Shown: in pieces, positions 1 to 8,000 of the stretch
Numbering within the stretch: the first letter of the stretch is position 1
Layout of the letters: each line of letters starts with the position of its first letter
Assembly: GCA_031383555.1 (NCBI GenBank)
Contig: JANMZR010000295.1
Coordinates: forward strand, 1-11,955
Length of the DNA stretch: 11,955 nucleotides
Source of the DNA: JANMZR01 sp031383555
Lineage (GTDB): Bacteria > Bacteroidota > Bacteroidia > Cytophagales > Spirosomataceae
Reading direction: 5' to 3'
Notes under the pieces: model-generated
Database searches by the model: none
Seen by the model: only the letters and a program-made list of their open reading frames with translations
What the model was told of the DNA's origin: nothing
Made by a program: the position numbers and the translations under genes

Positions 1-171
1 AATAATTCAGAAGCTTCAGGGAATTTTTTATATTTAACACAACTAAAATTATATAACATTATGATTAATAACTAAATAAACCGATTGAAACTGCTACTTT
101 TCATCCTAATTTAATGCAACCATATTAATGAAGAAACTATACCCAAATGGGGCAATTGATTAATTTGGAGC
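1..171. other. No supportable gene; edge of window
   Basis: This AT-rich stretch holds no gene I can support. Plus frame 1 is open from the window edge to a TAA at 73-75 and could be the last 24 codons of a truncated gene. On the minus strand an ATG at 59-57 opens a frame that runs off the left edge (about 19 codons). Both are too short to judge by composition or motif, and they are mutually exclusive. From 76 to 171 there are only very short frames, such as an 11-codon ATG frame starting near 129. Confidence 0.3.
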
Positions 172-206
172 AAAAAAATAACCCTACATTTGAGGGTTAT
201 TTTTTT
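172..206. terminator. Bidirectional intrinsic terminator
   Basis: Two perfectly complementary 14-nt arms (172-185 and 193-206) enclose a 7-nt loop. The GC-containing core is AACCCT/AGGGTT, and each arm ends in a run of seven A or seven T. The hairpin is therefore followed by a T-tract on both strands. It lies 70 nt past the stop of the histone-like gene and would end that minus-strand transcript. It could equally end a plus-strand gene entering from the left, which is outside the window. Confidence 0.85.
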
Positions 207-275
207 GTTGATTTTTAAGCTAGGGATTATTAATCAAATTTTGGAATGATTAAAATAATAGTTTTCAACGGGTAA

Positions 276-440
276 TTAAGCTAATCCATTGATTGCAACT
301 CTCAATTCTTGAGCCAATACTTTGGCTTTTTGTAATCCTACTCTAACTCGAGTACGAGCAGCCTTGTTTCCAGCAACAACTTTTGCAACTTCTGAATCCA
401 ATGAGTTAACTAAACTTTTAAGTTCTTCGTATTTTTCCAT
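276..440 (-). CDS. Short histone H1/Hc1-like DNA-binding protein
   Basis: This 54-residue protein starts MEKYEELKSL. An acidic helical N-terminal third is followed by a basic stretch, GNKAARTRVRVGLQKAK (residues 24-40), then a short helix with AQELR. The pattern GNKAA-x-R-x-R followed by a helical xLxxExR segment is typical of the very short histone H1-like (Hc1-type) proteins common in Bacteroidota, which are usually 55-60 residues and presumed to be nucleoid-associated. The start is the ATG at 440-438; no Shine-Dalgarno sequence precedes it. The gene lies 249 nt downstream of pssA on the same strand and ends 70 nt before a strong terminator, so it is probably its own unit. The leader just upstream contains an unusual GC-rich patch. 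The family call rests on motif memory; a DNA-binding role is inferred. Confidence 0.8.
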   Translation of the reverse strand: MEKYEELKSLVNSLDSEVAKVVAGNKAARTRVRVGLQKAKVLAQELRVAINGLA

Positions 441-689
441 AAAATAGTGCGTGTGGCCGCCGCCTTTTTGAATGTGAATTAATTTACTAGTGCAAAATAA
501 TGAATTGTGTTTATTATTTAAAATATCAAAGGCTTTTTTTTAAAAATAAAATAAAAAAAACCAAAAAATAACTGTTTTTAGTAACATTTTATATCCATTT
601 GCAGATATTGTATTGTTAGAGCTTATTTTTTATCTATTCTTATGTAAAATTTAAATTATAATTTGGTTTCAAAAAAGCACCAACAATAG

Positions 690-1394
690 TTACTTTTTTT
701 TCACCAAATGAATGAAAAGTGAAACCAAAATATAGCCAATTACTATCCAAGGTAAAGCAGTTAATTTGAATGTCAAAAGTAATAAAAGTGATGCAATTAT
801 GAATAAAAATCTGATTTCATTTCCTTTCCATTTAAAGTTTTTAAATTTGAATGCAAAAAGAGGTAATTCAGCCACTAATAAATAGGATAAAATAAAAGTA
901 GTGCCAATTGTAAAATATTGGTTTCGGAAAAGATTGGTTAAAAAATCAATTGAATTATATTCGAGGTTTAACGCAATAGAAGCAATGAGAATAGCATTGG
1001 CAGGAGTAGGTACACCAATAAAAGAATCGCTTTGGCGGGTATCAATATTAAATTTAGCTAGGCGTAAGGCTGAAAATAGTGCTATTAAAAAAGCTATATA
1101 GGCTGTATTTGGACTAAAATTGGCATGTTTTTGCATCATGAAATACACCATAAATGATGGCAATACCCCAAAGGTTACTACATCAGCCAACGAGTCTAGT
1201 TCTTTGCCAATGGGAGAACTTACTTTGAATAAACGTGCTATAAAACCATCAAAAAAGTCACAAACCAATGCAATAACCATTAATATGCAAGCATTTTCAA
1301 TTGATTTATTTTGTACAACTTCAATAATTGCTAGGCAGCCACATAGCAGATTAGCCAATGTGAGCGTATTAGGAATGTGTTTTTTAATTTCCAA
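690..1394 (-). CDS. pssA: CDP-diacylglycerol--serine O-phosphatidyltransferase
   Basis: This inner-membrane enzyme transfers a phosphatidyl group from CDP-diacylglycerol to serine, giving phosphatidylserine, the precursor of phosphatidylethanolamine. The CDP-alcohol phosphatidyltransferase signature D-G-x2-A-R-x8-G-x3-D-x3-D is complete: D49, G50, A53, R54, G63, D67 and D71, with an extra D46 upstream. The 234 residues are mostly hydrophobic, consistent with about six membrane segments, and the N-terminus KKHIPNTLTLANLLCG is typical of the family. The reading frame begins with TTG at 1394-1392. No in-frame ATG lies between the upstream TAA and Met39, and Met39 would delete the first membrane segment, so TTG is the best start. 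It follows the MBL-fold hydrolase gene by 20 nt and is very probably co-transcribed with it. No convincing terminator was seen right after the stop. Confidence 0.93.
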   Translation of the reverse strand: MEIKKHIPNTLTLANLLCGCLAIIEVVQNKSIENACILMVIALVCDFFDGFIARLFKVSSPIGKELDSLADVVTFGVLPSFMVYFMMQKHANFSPNTAYIAFLIALFSALRLAKFNIDTRQSDSFIGVPTPANAILIASIALNLEYNSIDFLTNLFRNQYFTIGTTFILSYLLVAELPLFAFKFKNFKWKGNEIRFLFIIASLLLLLTFKLTALPWIVIGYILVSLFIHLVKKK

Positions 1395-1414
1395 TTTGTT
1401 TATTTTTTATATTC

Positions 1415-2062
1415 TCAAGCGTTCAATCCCACATATGGATTGTGCTTTTTTTCATCACTAACCGTGGTAAAGCTGCCATGGCCCGGCAAAACTACCATAT
1501 CGTCGGGCATGGCAAATATTTTATTTCTGATGCTGGCCATCAAGTCAGCGTGGTTGCAAAGTGGGAAGTCGGTACGACCAATTGATCTTTTAAACAATAC
1601 ATCCCCTGAAACACAAAGCAAATCGGGCACAGAAATAAATGCAACATGACCCGGCGCATGACCAGGTACAAAAAGTATTTCTAATTTGCTATTTCCAAAT
1701 TCAATACTATCACCTTCATCTATAAAAACGTCAACTTCAGCCCCAACGTAACCCGGAAAGCCATAAGACTCAGCTCTTTCGGCACAACTCAGCAAAATGG
1801 GTAAGTCAGCTTTATGTAAATGATATTTTACACCCCAGGTATTTTTTACAAAATCATTGCCCAACACATGATCAATATGTGCGTGTGTATTAAGTAAGTG
1901 CTTAACAATGAGGCCTCTACCTTCAATGAGACTTTTCAATTCCATACGCTCTTGGTAGTTACTACAACCAGGGTCAATAATTACACATTCTTTTGTTTCA
2001 TCATATAATATGTAAGTGTTTTCAGAAAACATATTGAAGGTAAGAACTTCTACGCTAATCAT
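1415..2062 (-). CDS. MBL-fold metallohydrolase, glyoxalase-II-like
   Basis: This 215-residue cytosolic hydrolase has the metallo-beta-lactamase fold. All metal ligands of the glyoxalase II group are visible: H60-x-H62-x-D64-H65, H135 (in VPGHAPGH, with H139 nearby), D154 (in SGDVLF) and H195 (in LPGHG). The binuclear site should therefore be intact. Its length matches the short YcbL-like branch, which lacks the C-terminal glutathione-binding domain of true glyoxalase II (about 250 residues), so the substrate may be a thioester but is not established. The ATG start at 2062-2060 gives the usual N-terminus, with ENTYILYD and IIDPG strands. It lies between the RsmI-like methyltransferase gene (82 nt upstream) and pssA (20 nt downstream) on one strand. 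A repeat-containing AT-rich leader precedes the start. Confidence 0.88.
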   Translation of the reverse strand: MISVEVLTFNMFSENTYILYDETKECVIIDPGCSNYQERMELKSLIEGRGLIVKHLLNTHAHIDHVLGNDFVKNTWGVKYHLHKADLPILLSCAERAESYGFPGYVGAEVDVFIDEGDSIEFGNSKLEILFVPGHAPGHVAFISVPDLLCVSGDVLFKRSIGRTDFPLCNHADLMASIRNKIFAMPDDMVVLPGHGSFTTVSDEKKHNPYVGLNA

Positions 2063-2144
2063 TTTTTTTGGAGTTTGAAATTTTAAATAGTTTGAGAGTT
2101 TGTGAGTTTTTTCAGTTTGTAAAAATAATCAAAAACGGGTGAAA

Positions 2145-2840
2145 TTATATTCCCAATAAGAATATTGTGGGCCTTTTGTGGAGGTCGGGTATTTGCTTTT
2201 TCCATTGATTTATGGTCAATGTTTTGATAAACTGTGTTTTATCTGTAATATCGGCCGCAATACAAAGTTTCATTTCACCATTTAAGTTTAATATATCCTC
2301 TAAAACTTGGTTATTTCTAAAGGGTGTCTCCATAAAAATTTGGGTTTGGTTTCCATTTGCCAAATTAGCCAATTTTGCTAATCCTTTTATTCTATCAGGT
2401 CGGTCAATTGGGAGGTAACCACTAAAAGCAAAAGATTGGCCCGAAAAACCAGAGCCCATCAACGCCAATAAAATTGAAGACGGGCCAACAATTGGCAACA
2501 CTTCAATACCCAATTTATGAGCAATTTTAACTGCCAAAGCACCAGGGTCGGCAACCGCTGGGCAGCCTGCCTCAGACATAACACCAACATCTTTGCCTTC
2601 TGATTGCCAGCGTTTTAAACGACTTTCAATTACTAATTCTGATGTTTTTTTATCTAATATTTGGAAGTCAATGTTGTCAATTACTTTTCCAATTTTCAGT
2701 GAACCAATAAAACGACGGGCAGTTCTTAACTCTTCAACGAAGTAAGCATCAATATTTTTGACTGCCTCAAATAAATAGGGAGGTAAAACCAGGTTTTGTG
2801 TATCGGGAGCCAAATTAGTTGGAATTAAGAACAATCTCAT
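2145..2840 (-). CDS. SAM-dependent methyltransferase, short RsmI-like (tetrapyrrole methylase fold)
   Basis: The 231-residue protein has the TP-methylase fold of RsmI, the enzyme that 2'-O-methylates C1402 of 16S rRNA. Matching segments in order are LFLIPTNL (residues 3-10), SEAGCPAVADPG (89-100, the RsmI S-D/E-AG-x-P-x-x-DPG loop), VGPSSILLALMGSG (118-131, SAM-binding), FSGYLP (139-144) and ETPFRNNQVLEDI (171-183). It is about 50 residues shorter than classical RsmI. It also lacks the G-N-L-x-D element that normally follows the first strand, having APDTQN there. Bacteroidota commonly carry this shorter form, so it may be a paralogue with another target; the RsmI role is inference. The start is the ATG at 2840-2838, 47 nt after the hydrolase stop, consistent with an operon. 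Confidence 0.85.
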   Translation of the reverse strand: MRLFLIPTNLAPDTQNLVLPPYLFEAVKNIDAYFVEELRTARRFIGSLKIGKVIDNIDFQILDKKTSELVIESRLKRWQSEGKDVGVMSEAGCPAVADPGALAVKIAHKLGIEVLPIVGPSSILLALMGSGFSGQSFAFSGYLPIDRPDRIKGLAKLANLANGNQTQIFMETPFRNNQVLEDILNLNGEMKLCIAADITDKTQFIKTLTINQWKKQIPDLHKRPTIFLLGI

Positions 2841-2887
2841 ATTGGTTATATTTTTGTTTTTTACAATCTTAATAGTGAGAAAAACAG

Positions 2888-3658
2888 TTAGTTGGCAATA
2901 AATTTACTCACAGTTTCAACAAATTCTTTGGGCTTATCGGCCTGTACCCAGTGGCCAGCACCTTCAATCGTTTCGAAAACAGCATTTGGGAATAGTTGGA
3001 GAATTGATATTTTATCTTCCGCTAAAACATAACTTGATTCTGAACCCGTAATAAAAAGTATTCTTGAATTAATAACTTGATTACTTGTTATTTCGCCTCC
3101 AATATTAGCAATTTCTCGAGTTAAAACCTTTAAGTTCATTCGCCAATCCAAATGCCCTTTTTCTGGATTTCGGTATAAATTTTTCAAAAGAAATTGTCTA
3201 ACACCTTCATTTGCTTCAAATCGTTTTAATATTTCATTGGCTTCAGTGCGACTTTCCACTGTTTGTAAATTTATAGCATCAAGACCTTGCAATATACTTG
3301 TGTGATGCACTTGGTAAAACTTTGGGGCAATATCAACCACAATTAATTTGTCAAATAATTTTGAATGGTCAATTGCAAATTGCATTGCTACCTTACCACC
3401 CATAGAGTGACCCATTATTATAGAATTTTTTAAATCATTTTGTACAATGAATTCTGCCAAATCATTAGCCATTAATTGATAGCTAAATTCTTCTGAATGA
3501 GGAGATTGACCATGATTACGTAGGTCTAAAATATAAACTTGGTTTACGCTGGCAAACTCTTTTGAAATAGTGAGCCAATTGTCGGACATACCAAATAAGC
3601 CATGCATGATAATTATTGGTTGACCAGATTCTCCCAATTTTCGGTAGTTTAGTTGCAT
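2888..3658 (-). CDS. Alpha/beta hydrolase, YbfF-like esterase
   Basis: This is a 256-residue cytosolic alpha/beta-fold hydrolase. The oxyanion motif HGLFG is at 19-23, the nucleophile elbow GHSMGG at 83-88 (Ser85), the acid is probably Asp109 in VVDIAP, and the catalytic histidine is His236 in GAGHW. This arrangement, with the acid after strand 6 in a VVDIAP context, is that of E. coli YbfF (short acyl ester and acyl-CoA esterase) rather than haloalkane dehalogenases. Length and the LDLRNHGQSPHS segment (44-55) also fit that branch. The natural substrate is unknown. The start is the ATG at 3658-3656, 47 nt downstream of selD. The leader holds two copies of an AGTTTG-type repeat. No truncation or odd residue was seen. 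Confidence 0.88.
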   Translation of the reverse strand: MQLNYRKLGESGQPIIIMHGLFGMSDNWLTISKEFASVNQVYILDLRNHGQSPHSEEFSYQLMANDLAEFIVQNDLKNSIIMGHSMGGKVAMQFAIDHSKLFDKLIVVDIAPKFYQVHHTSILQGLDAINLQTVESRTEANEILKRFEANEGVRQFLLKNLYRNPEKGHLDWRMNLKVLTREIANIGGEITSNQVINSRILFITGSESSYVLAEDKISILQLFPNAVFETIEGAGHWVQADKPKEFVETVSKFIAN

Positions 3659-3705
3659 AAATTTAGTTTGAAAGTTTTTTAGTTTGAGAGTTTAAAAATT
3701 CCACT

Positions 3706-4764
3706 TTAAGCAACATAAATCAATTTCTCATCTCTTTCTACAAATTCTCCAAAACATTTCAAATCAAAGCTGTTTTCTTTTGCGATTTGCAAAAAATCAT
3801 TTTCAAAATCGGGTGAAACAGCAATTAATAGTCCTCCAGAAGTTTGCGGGTCGGCCAAAATGTATTTTTGAGTTTCTTGAAGTAATAAATTATTATCACT
3901 AGAAAAGTTAATTTTATCGCCATAACTTTCCCAGTTTCTAGTTGTTCCTCCAGGAAAAGAACCTTTTTCCAAATATTCCTCAATAAAGGGAAGCTTTGGA
4001 ACTTTCAGAAAGTCAATTTTGGCAGAAATATTAGCACCTTCGCACATTTCTGATAAATGCCCCAATAGTCCAAAGCCCGTAACGTCGGTTAAAGCTGTTA
4101 TAAAGTCTAGTTTTCCTAAAACAGCTCCAAATTTATTCAATTGAGCCATTTGTAAGGGTGCAATTTGCTCGTGTTCAGGTTTTAAAATCCCTTTTTTTTG
4201 TGCTGTTGTAAGAATTCCAACGCCTATTTTTTTGGTTAAAAATAGTTTATCGCCAACGTTAGCGGTATTATTTTGTTTTAAATGCTCAATTTTCACTTTT
4301 CCAGTAACTGCCAAACCAAAAATAGGCTCTGGTGAATCAATCGAATGGCCACCAGCAAGCAGTATGCCTGCTTCTTTACATATGGACCTACTGCCCTCTA
4401 ATACCTGTTGAGCAACTGATGGATCTATCAAATTGATAGGCCATCCTAATATTGCAATGGCCATCATGGGCTCGCCCCCCATGGCATATACATCAGAAAT
4501 CGCATTAGCTGAGGCTATTCTGCCAAAATCAAAAGGGTCATCAACAATTGGCATGAAAAAGTCAGTTGTGGATATAATAGCCTCACCATTTCCTAAATCA
4601 TAAACTGCAGCATCATCGGCTGATTCATTTCCAACTAAAAGGTTTTTATCAACATTTTTATCAAAATTAGTTATTAAAATATTAGCTAATAATTTTGGTG
4701 ATATTTTGCATCCGCAGCCAGCACCATGTGAATATTGAGTAAGTTTTATTGGACTATTGTTCAT
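3706..4764 (-). CDS. selD: Selenide, water dikinase (selenophosphate synthetase)
   Basis: SelD makes selenophosphate from selenide and ATP, the selenium donor for selenocysteine-tRNA and for 2-selenouridine in tRNA. The N-terminus LTQYSHGAGCGCK gives Cys17, Cys19 and Lys20, in the same register as the E. coli enzyme. The catalytic position is thus Cys17, not selenocysteine, and no internal TGA is read through. Metal/ATP aspartates line up at D51 (SADDAAVYD), D68 (STTDFF) and D91 (AISDVYAMGG). The C-terminal AIRS-type half has DVTGFGLLGH and ADPQTSGGLL. At 352 residues it is full length. It is the first gene of the minus-strand cluster, divergent from the TonB receptor. No selA, selB, selC or mnmH lies in the window, so which selenium pathway it serves is open. 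Confidence 0.96.
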   Translation of the reverse strand: MNNSPIKLTQYSHGAGCGCKISPKLLANILITNFDKNVDKNLLVGNESADDAAVYDLGNGEAIISTTDFFMPIVDDPFDFGRIASANAISDVYAMGGEPMMAIAILGWPINLIDPSVAQQVLEGSRSICKEAGILLAGGHSIDSPEPIFGLAVTGKVKIEHLKQNNTANVGDKLFLTKKIGVGILTTAQKKGILKPEHEQIAPLQMAQLNKFGAVLGKLDFITALTDVTGFGLLGHLSEMCEGANISAKIDFLKVPKLPFIEEYLEKGSFPGGTTRNWESYGDKINFSSDNNLLLQETQKYILADPQTSGGLLIAVSPDFENDFLQIAKENSFDLKCFGEFVERDEKLIYVA

Positions 4765-4807
4765 TTATTTACCAAAAAATAAAATAATTTGTACTTTTAA
4801 ATATTTA

Positions 4808-4815
4808 CAAAGTTA
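4808..4815 (-). promoter_or_regulatory. Possible selD operon promoter (-7 element)
   Basis: Read on the minus strand this is TAACTTTG, an exact match to the Bacteroidota -7 consensus TAnnTTTG. It would start transcription near 4800, leaving a leader of roughly 35-40 nt before the selD ATG, similar to the spacing seen for the TonB receptor. The expected -33 TTTG about 20 nt further upstream (near 4835) is poor, so the call is tentative. Confidence 0.45.
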
Positions 4816-4982
4816 TTTATGTTTTCTTTAAAAAGTACTATTTTAAGTCAAATGAATTACTACGAAAATCTGTTTACAATTTGTTAATATAAAAAAATAT
4901 AATCAAATCCCTTTAAAAATGAATTATTCTAATAAATAGCAGTTAAAATGCTAATATTCATTGTATTTAAATGCCATTAGTA

Positions 4983-5014
4983 TTTGAAAAACAGATTAAT
5001 TAATAGTACCTTTG
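4983..5014 (+). promoter_or_regulatory. Bacteroidota-type promoter for the TonB receptor
   Basis: TTTG at 4983-4986 and TACCTTTG at 5007-5014 are separated by 20 nt, an exact fit to the Bacteroidota sigma-70 (sigma-ABfr) consensus TTTG-N19-21-TAnnTTTG. Transcription should start about 5020, giving an AT-rich leader of about 40 nt before the ATG at 5063. The rest of the 298-nt gap shared with selD (4765-5062) is AT-rich and shows no other clear operator. Confidence 0.85.
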
Positions 5015-5062
5015 CGCCATAATTACACTATCATATTATTCATTTAATCAAAAAATCAAAAG

Positions 5063-8000
5063 ATGAGAAAAATCTTACTTTCAAAAGTGGCTTTTTTATT
5101 GCTTTTTGCAATTTCTGCCACTTTTTCTGTTTCTGGTCAAGTTACTACTTCGGCCATTTCTGGTTTAGTAACAGACGAAAAGGGTGAAGGCCTTCCTGGC
5201 GCTACAGTTATTGCTATCCATGAGCCAACTGGTACCAAATATGGTACTACAACACGGGTTGATGGTAATTACAATTTAGTAAACCTTCGTGTTGGTGGCC
5301 CTTATAAAGTTACTGTAACTTTTGTAGGTTATAAGCCTAAGTTTGAAGACGGTATTTTCACTACCTTAGGAAGTAATAATGTTGTTTCTTTTAAAATGGT
5401 AGATGAAGGCAGCGCTTTAAATGAGGTGGTTGTAACTGGCTTAAGAAGCGAAGTTTTTGGTGCTGGTAAAACGGGTACTTCTACAACGATTAACAAGCAA
5501 GCTTTACAAACTTTGCCAACTATTGGTAGCCGCTCAATTAACGATTTTACAAAGTACAATCCGCAAGGTAATGGCCGCTCGTTTGGAGGACAAGACAGTC
5601 GTTTGAATAACTTTTCAATTGATGGCTCTGTATTTAATAATGGTTTTGGTTTGGGTTCATCGGCCCAAGCAGGTGGACGTACTAACTCTACCGCTATTTC
5701 ATTAGATGCTATTGAAGAGCTTACTGTAAACATTGCTCCTTTCGACGTTCGTCAGTCTGGTTTTGTAGGTGCTGGTTTAAACGCCATAACTCGTTCAGGT
5801 TCAAATAATTTGGCTGGTTCTGTATTTACTTCAATGCGAAATGAAAGTAAAACTTTTAATGGAACTGGCGCTCGTGATATTCCAGTTAAAGTAGGTAAAT
5901 TCAATGAAAATATATATGGTTTCAGATTAGGCGGTCCAATTATTAAGGATAAATTATTTTTCTTCATAAATGGTGAAACGCAACGTAGAATTGAGCCCAT
6001 TTCTGTAAGCGGTGTATCATTTGTTGCCAAAGAGTCGACCAACCCAGGAACTCCAACACGTGTATTAACTGCAGATTTGAATGCGGTATCTAGCCTATTG
6101 AAAAGTAAGTTTAATTATGAAACGGGTGCTTTCGAAAACTATGACGACGAAACTAAGTCTGATAAATTTATGGCACGTTTAGATTATAACCTAAATCAAA
6201 ACCATAAGGTAACCGCCCGTTATACATTCCACCAATCACAAGATTATGTGCCTATCAGTAATAGTGCATCAGCCGGATTTGGTAACCGTATCACTACCAA
6301 TTCAATGTCTTATAAAAATTCTGGTTATTTAATTCAAGATAATACTAGCTCAATTGTTGGTGAAATAAACTCAACTTTTGGAGGGAAAATATCAAACAAC
6401 TTCATTATTGGTTATGATAAGCAAAATGAAGATAGAGCTTATGCGGGAGCAGTTTTCCCCACAATTGATATTTTGAATAATGGTGCTACTTATATTTCAG
6501 CTGGTATGGATCCATTTACACCTGATAATAAATTGAACTATGGTACTTTCCATATTACAAATAATACAACTTTATTTAAAGGTAAGCACATGTTTACTTT
6601 GGGTGCTAATTACGAAAAATATAAGTCAAATAACTTGTTTTTCCCTGCCTCTAATGGTGTTTGGGTATTTAATTCAATTGATGACTTTACAAATTCTGTG
6701 AATGGTGATGCTACCATCACAGCTAATCGTTTCCAGTATCGTTATTCAGCATTAGCAGGCGGAATTTCGCCATTACAGGTTTTGAAAGTTAGTAAATTTG
6801 ACCTTTATGCACAAGATGATATACAGTTTAGTTCAAAATTCAAATTTAGTTATGGTGTTAGAGCAGGTTTAGTTTCTTTTGTAAATACAGCTTTGGAAAA
6901 TCCAGTAATTTCGGCAGCTCCTTTTAGAGATGAGAATGACAATACATACAAAGTAAATACAGGTGTTATGCCAAAAGCTAGGGTGCTTTGGGAGCCTAGA
7001 ATTGGCTTTAACTACGATATTAATGGCGACCAAACTTCACAAATTCGTGGTGGTATGGGTATTTTCACGGGCCGCCCTCCTTATGTATTTGTATCAAATC
7101 AAATTGGTAACAATGGTATTTTAACTGGTTTTATTGATCAAGCCAATACTAAGGCTTATCCATTTGCAGGGGACCCTACTAAATACAGACCAGCCACACC
7201 AACTTTACCTTCTACTTTTGATATTGCTGCTACAGATCCTGATTATCGTTTTCCACAAGTAGCTAAAATAAATGTAGCGGTTGATCAAAAAATTATTGGT
7301 GGTTTAATAGCTTCAGTTGATGTACTTTATAATAAGTTTTTAAACTCAGTGTTTTATTTTGATGCCAATTCGGAAGTTTCCACTAATGTATTTACTGGTC
7401 CTGACACTCGTAGTCGTTTTCCAGGCTCTGGTTTAACAGGAGCTAACTTTAATAATGCAGTAAGAGTTAACGATAATGTTTCTCGTGCAGCTGTTATGAA
7501 ATCGGTGAATCAAGGAAGTAATTATTCTATTACTGCTAAGTTAGAAAAGCCATGGACTCGAGGTTTTTATGGAATGCTTGCCTATACTTATAGCAGAACC
7601 CAAGACTTAATGTCAGCTGGTTCTATTGCCTCAGGCTCTTGGACTGGCGCACGTTCTATTGAAGGAAATAACAATTTAGGCTTGGCTTACGGCGATAACG
7701 ACCTTCCTCACCGAATTGTTGGTGCTGTAAGCTATCGTTTGGATTATGGTAAAAAATTACCAATGTCAACCACGGTTTCAATGGGTTATATTGGCGGAAC
7801 TGGTACTTCTAGATATTCTTATACTATTGGTGGTGATATGAACGGGGATGGTGTTGCTGGTAACGATTTATTCTTTATTCCGAATAAAGCTACCGACCTT
7901 ACTTTTGTGGCTACTAATACAATAAATGGGGTTGCGTATACAGCAGCTCAGCAAGCCGAGGCTTTAGATAAATTTATTGACCAAGATCCATATTTGAAAA

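Noticed and set aside
129..164. Eleven-codon ATG frame before the left terminator
   Set aside because: It is too short, has no start signal, and a terminator alone does not show that the peptide is made.
493..530. Possible minus-strand promoter of the histone-like gene (TTATTTTG with an upstream TTTG)
   Set aside because: The -7 box has one mismatch in the critical TA, and the nearest TTTG gives a 26-nt spacer, well outside the usual 19-21.
660..705. Possible terminator after pssA
   Set aside because: TTTGGT and ACCAAA can pair across this stretch, but the stem is interrupted, has almost no GC core and is not followed by a clean T-run.
901..1649. Three plus-strand open frames (901-1101, 1120-1461, 1377-1649)
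   Set aside because: They lie antisense to pssA and the MBL-fold gene, whose family motifs are complete. Their own translations show no family pattern.
2212..2418. Plus-strand open frame opposite the RsmI-like gene
   Set aside because: It is an antisense shadow of a well-supported gene and has no recognisable motif.
5329..6042. Two minus-strand open frames inside the TonB receptor gene
   Set aside because: They are antisense to the receptor coding sequence, low in complexity and without start signals.
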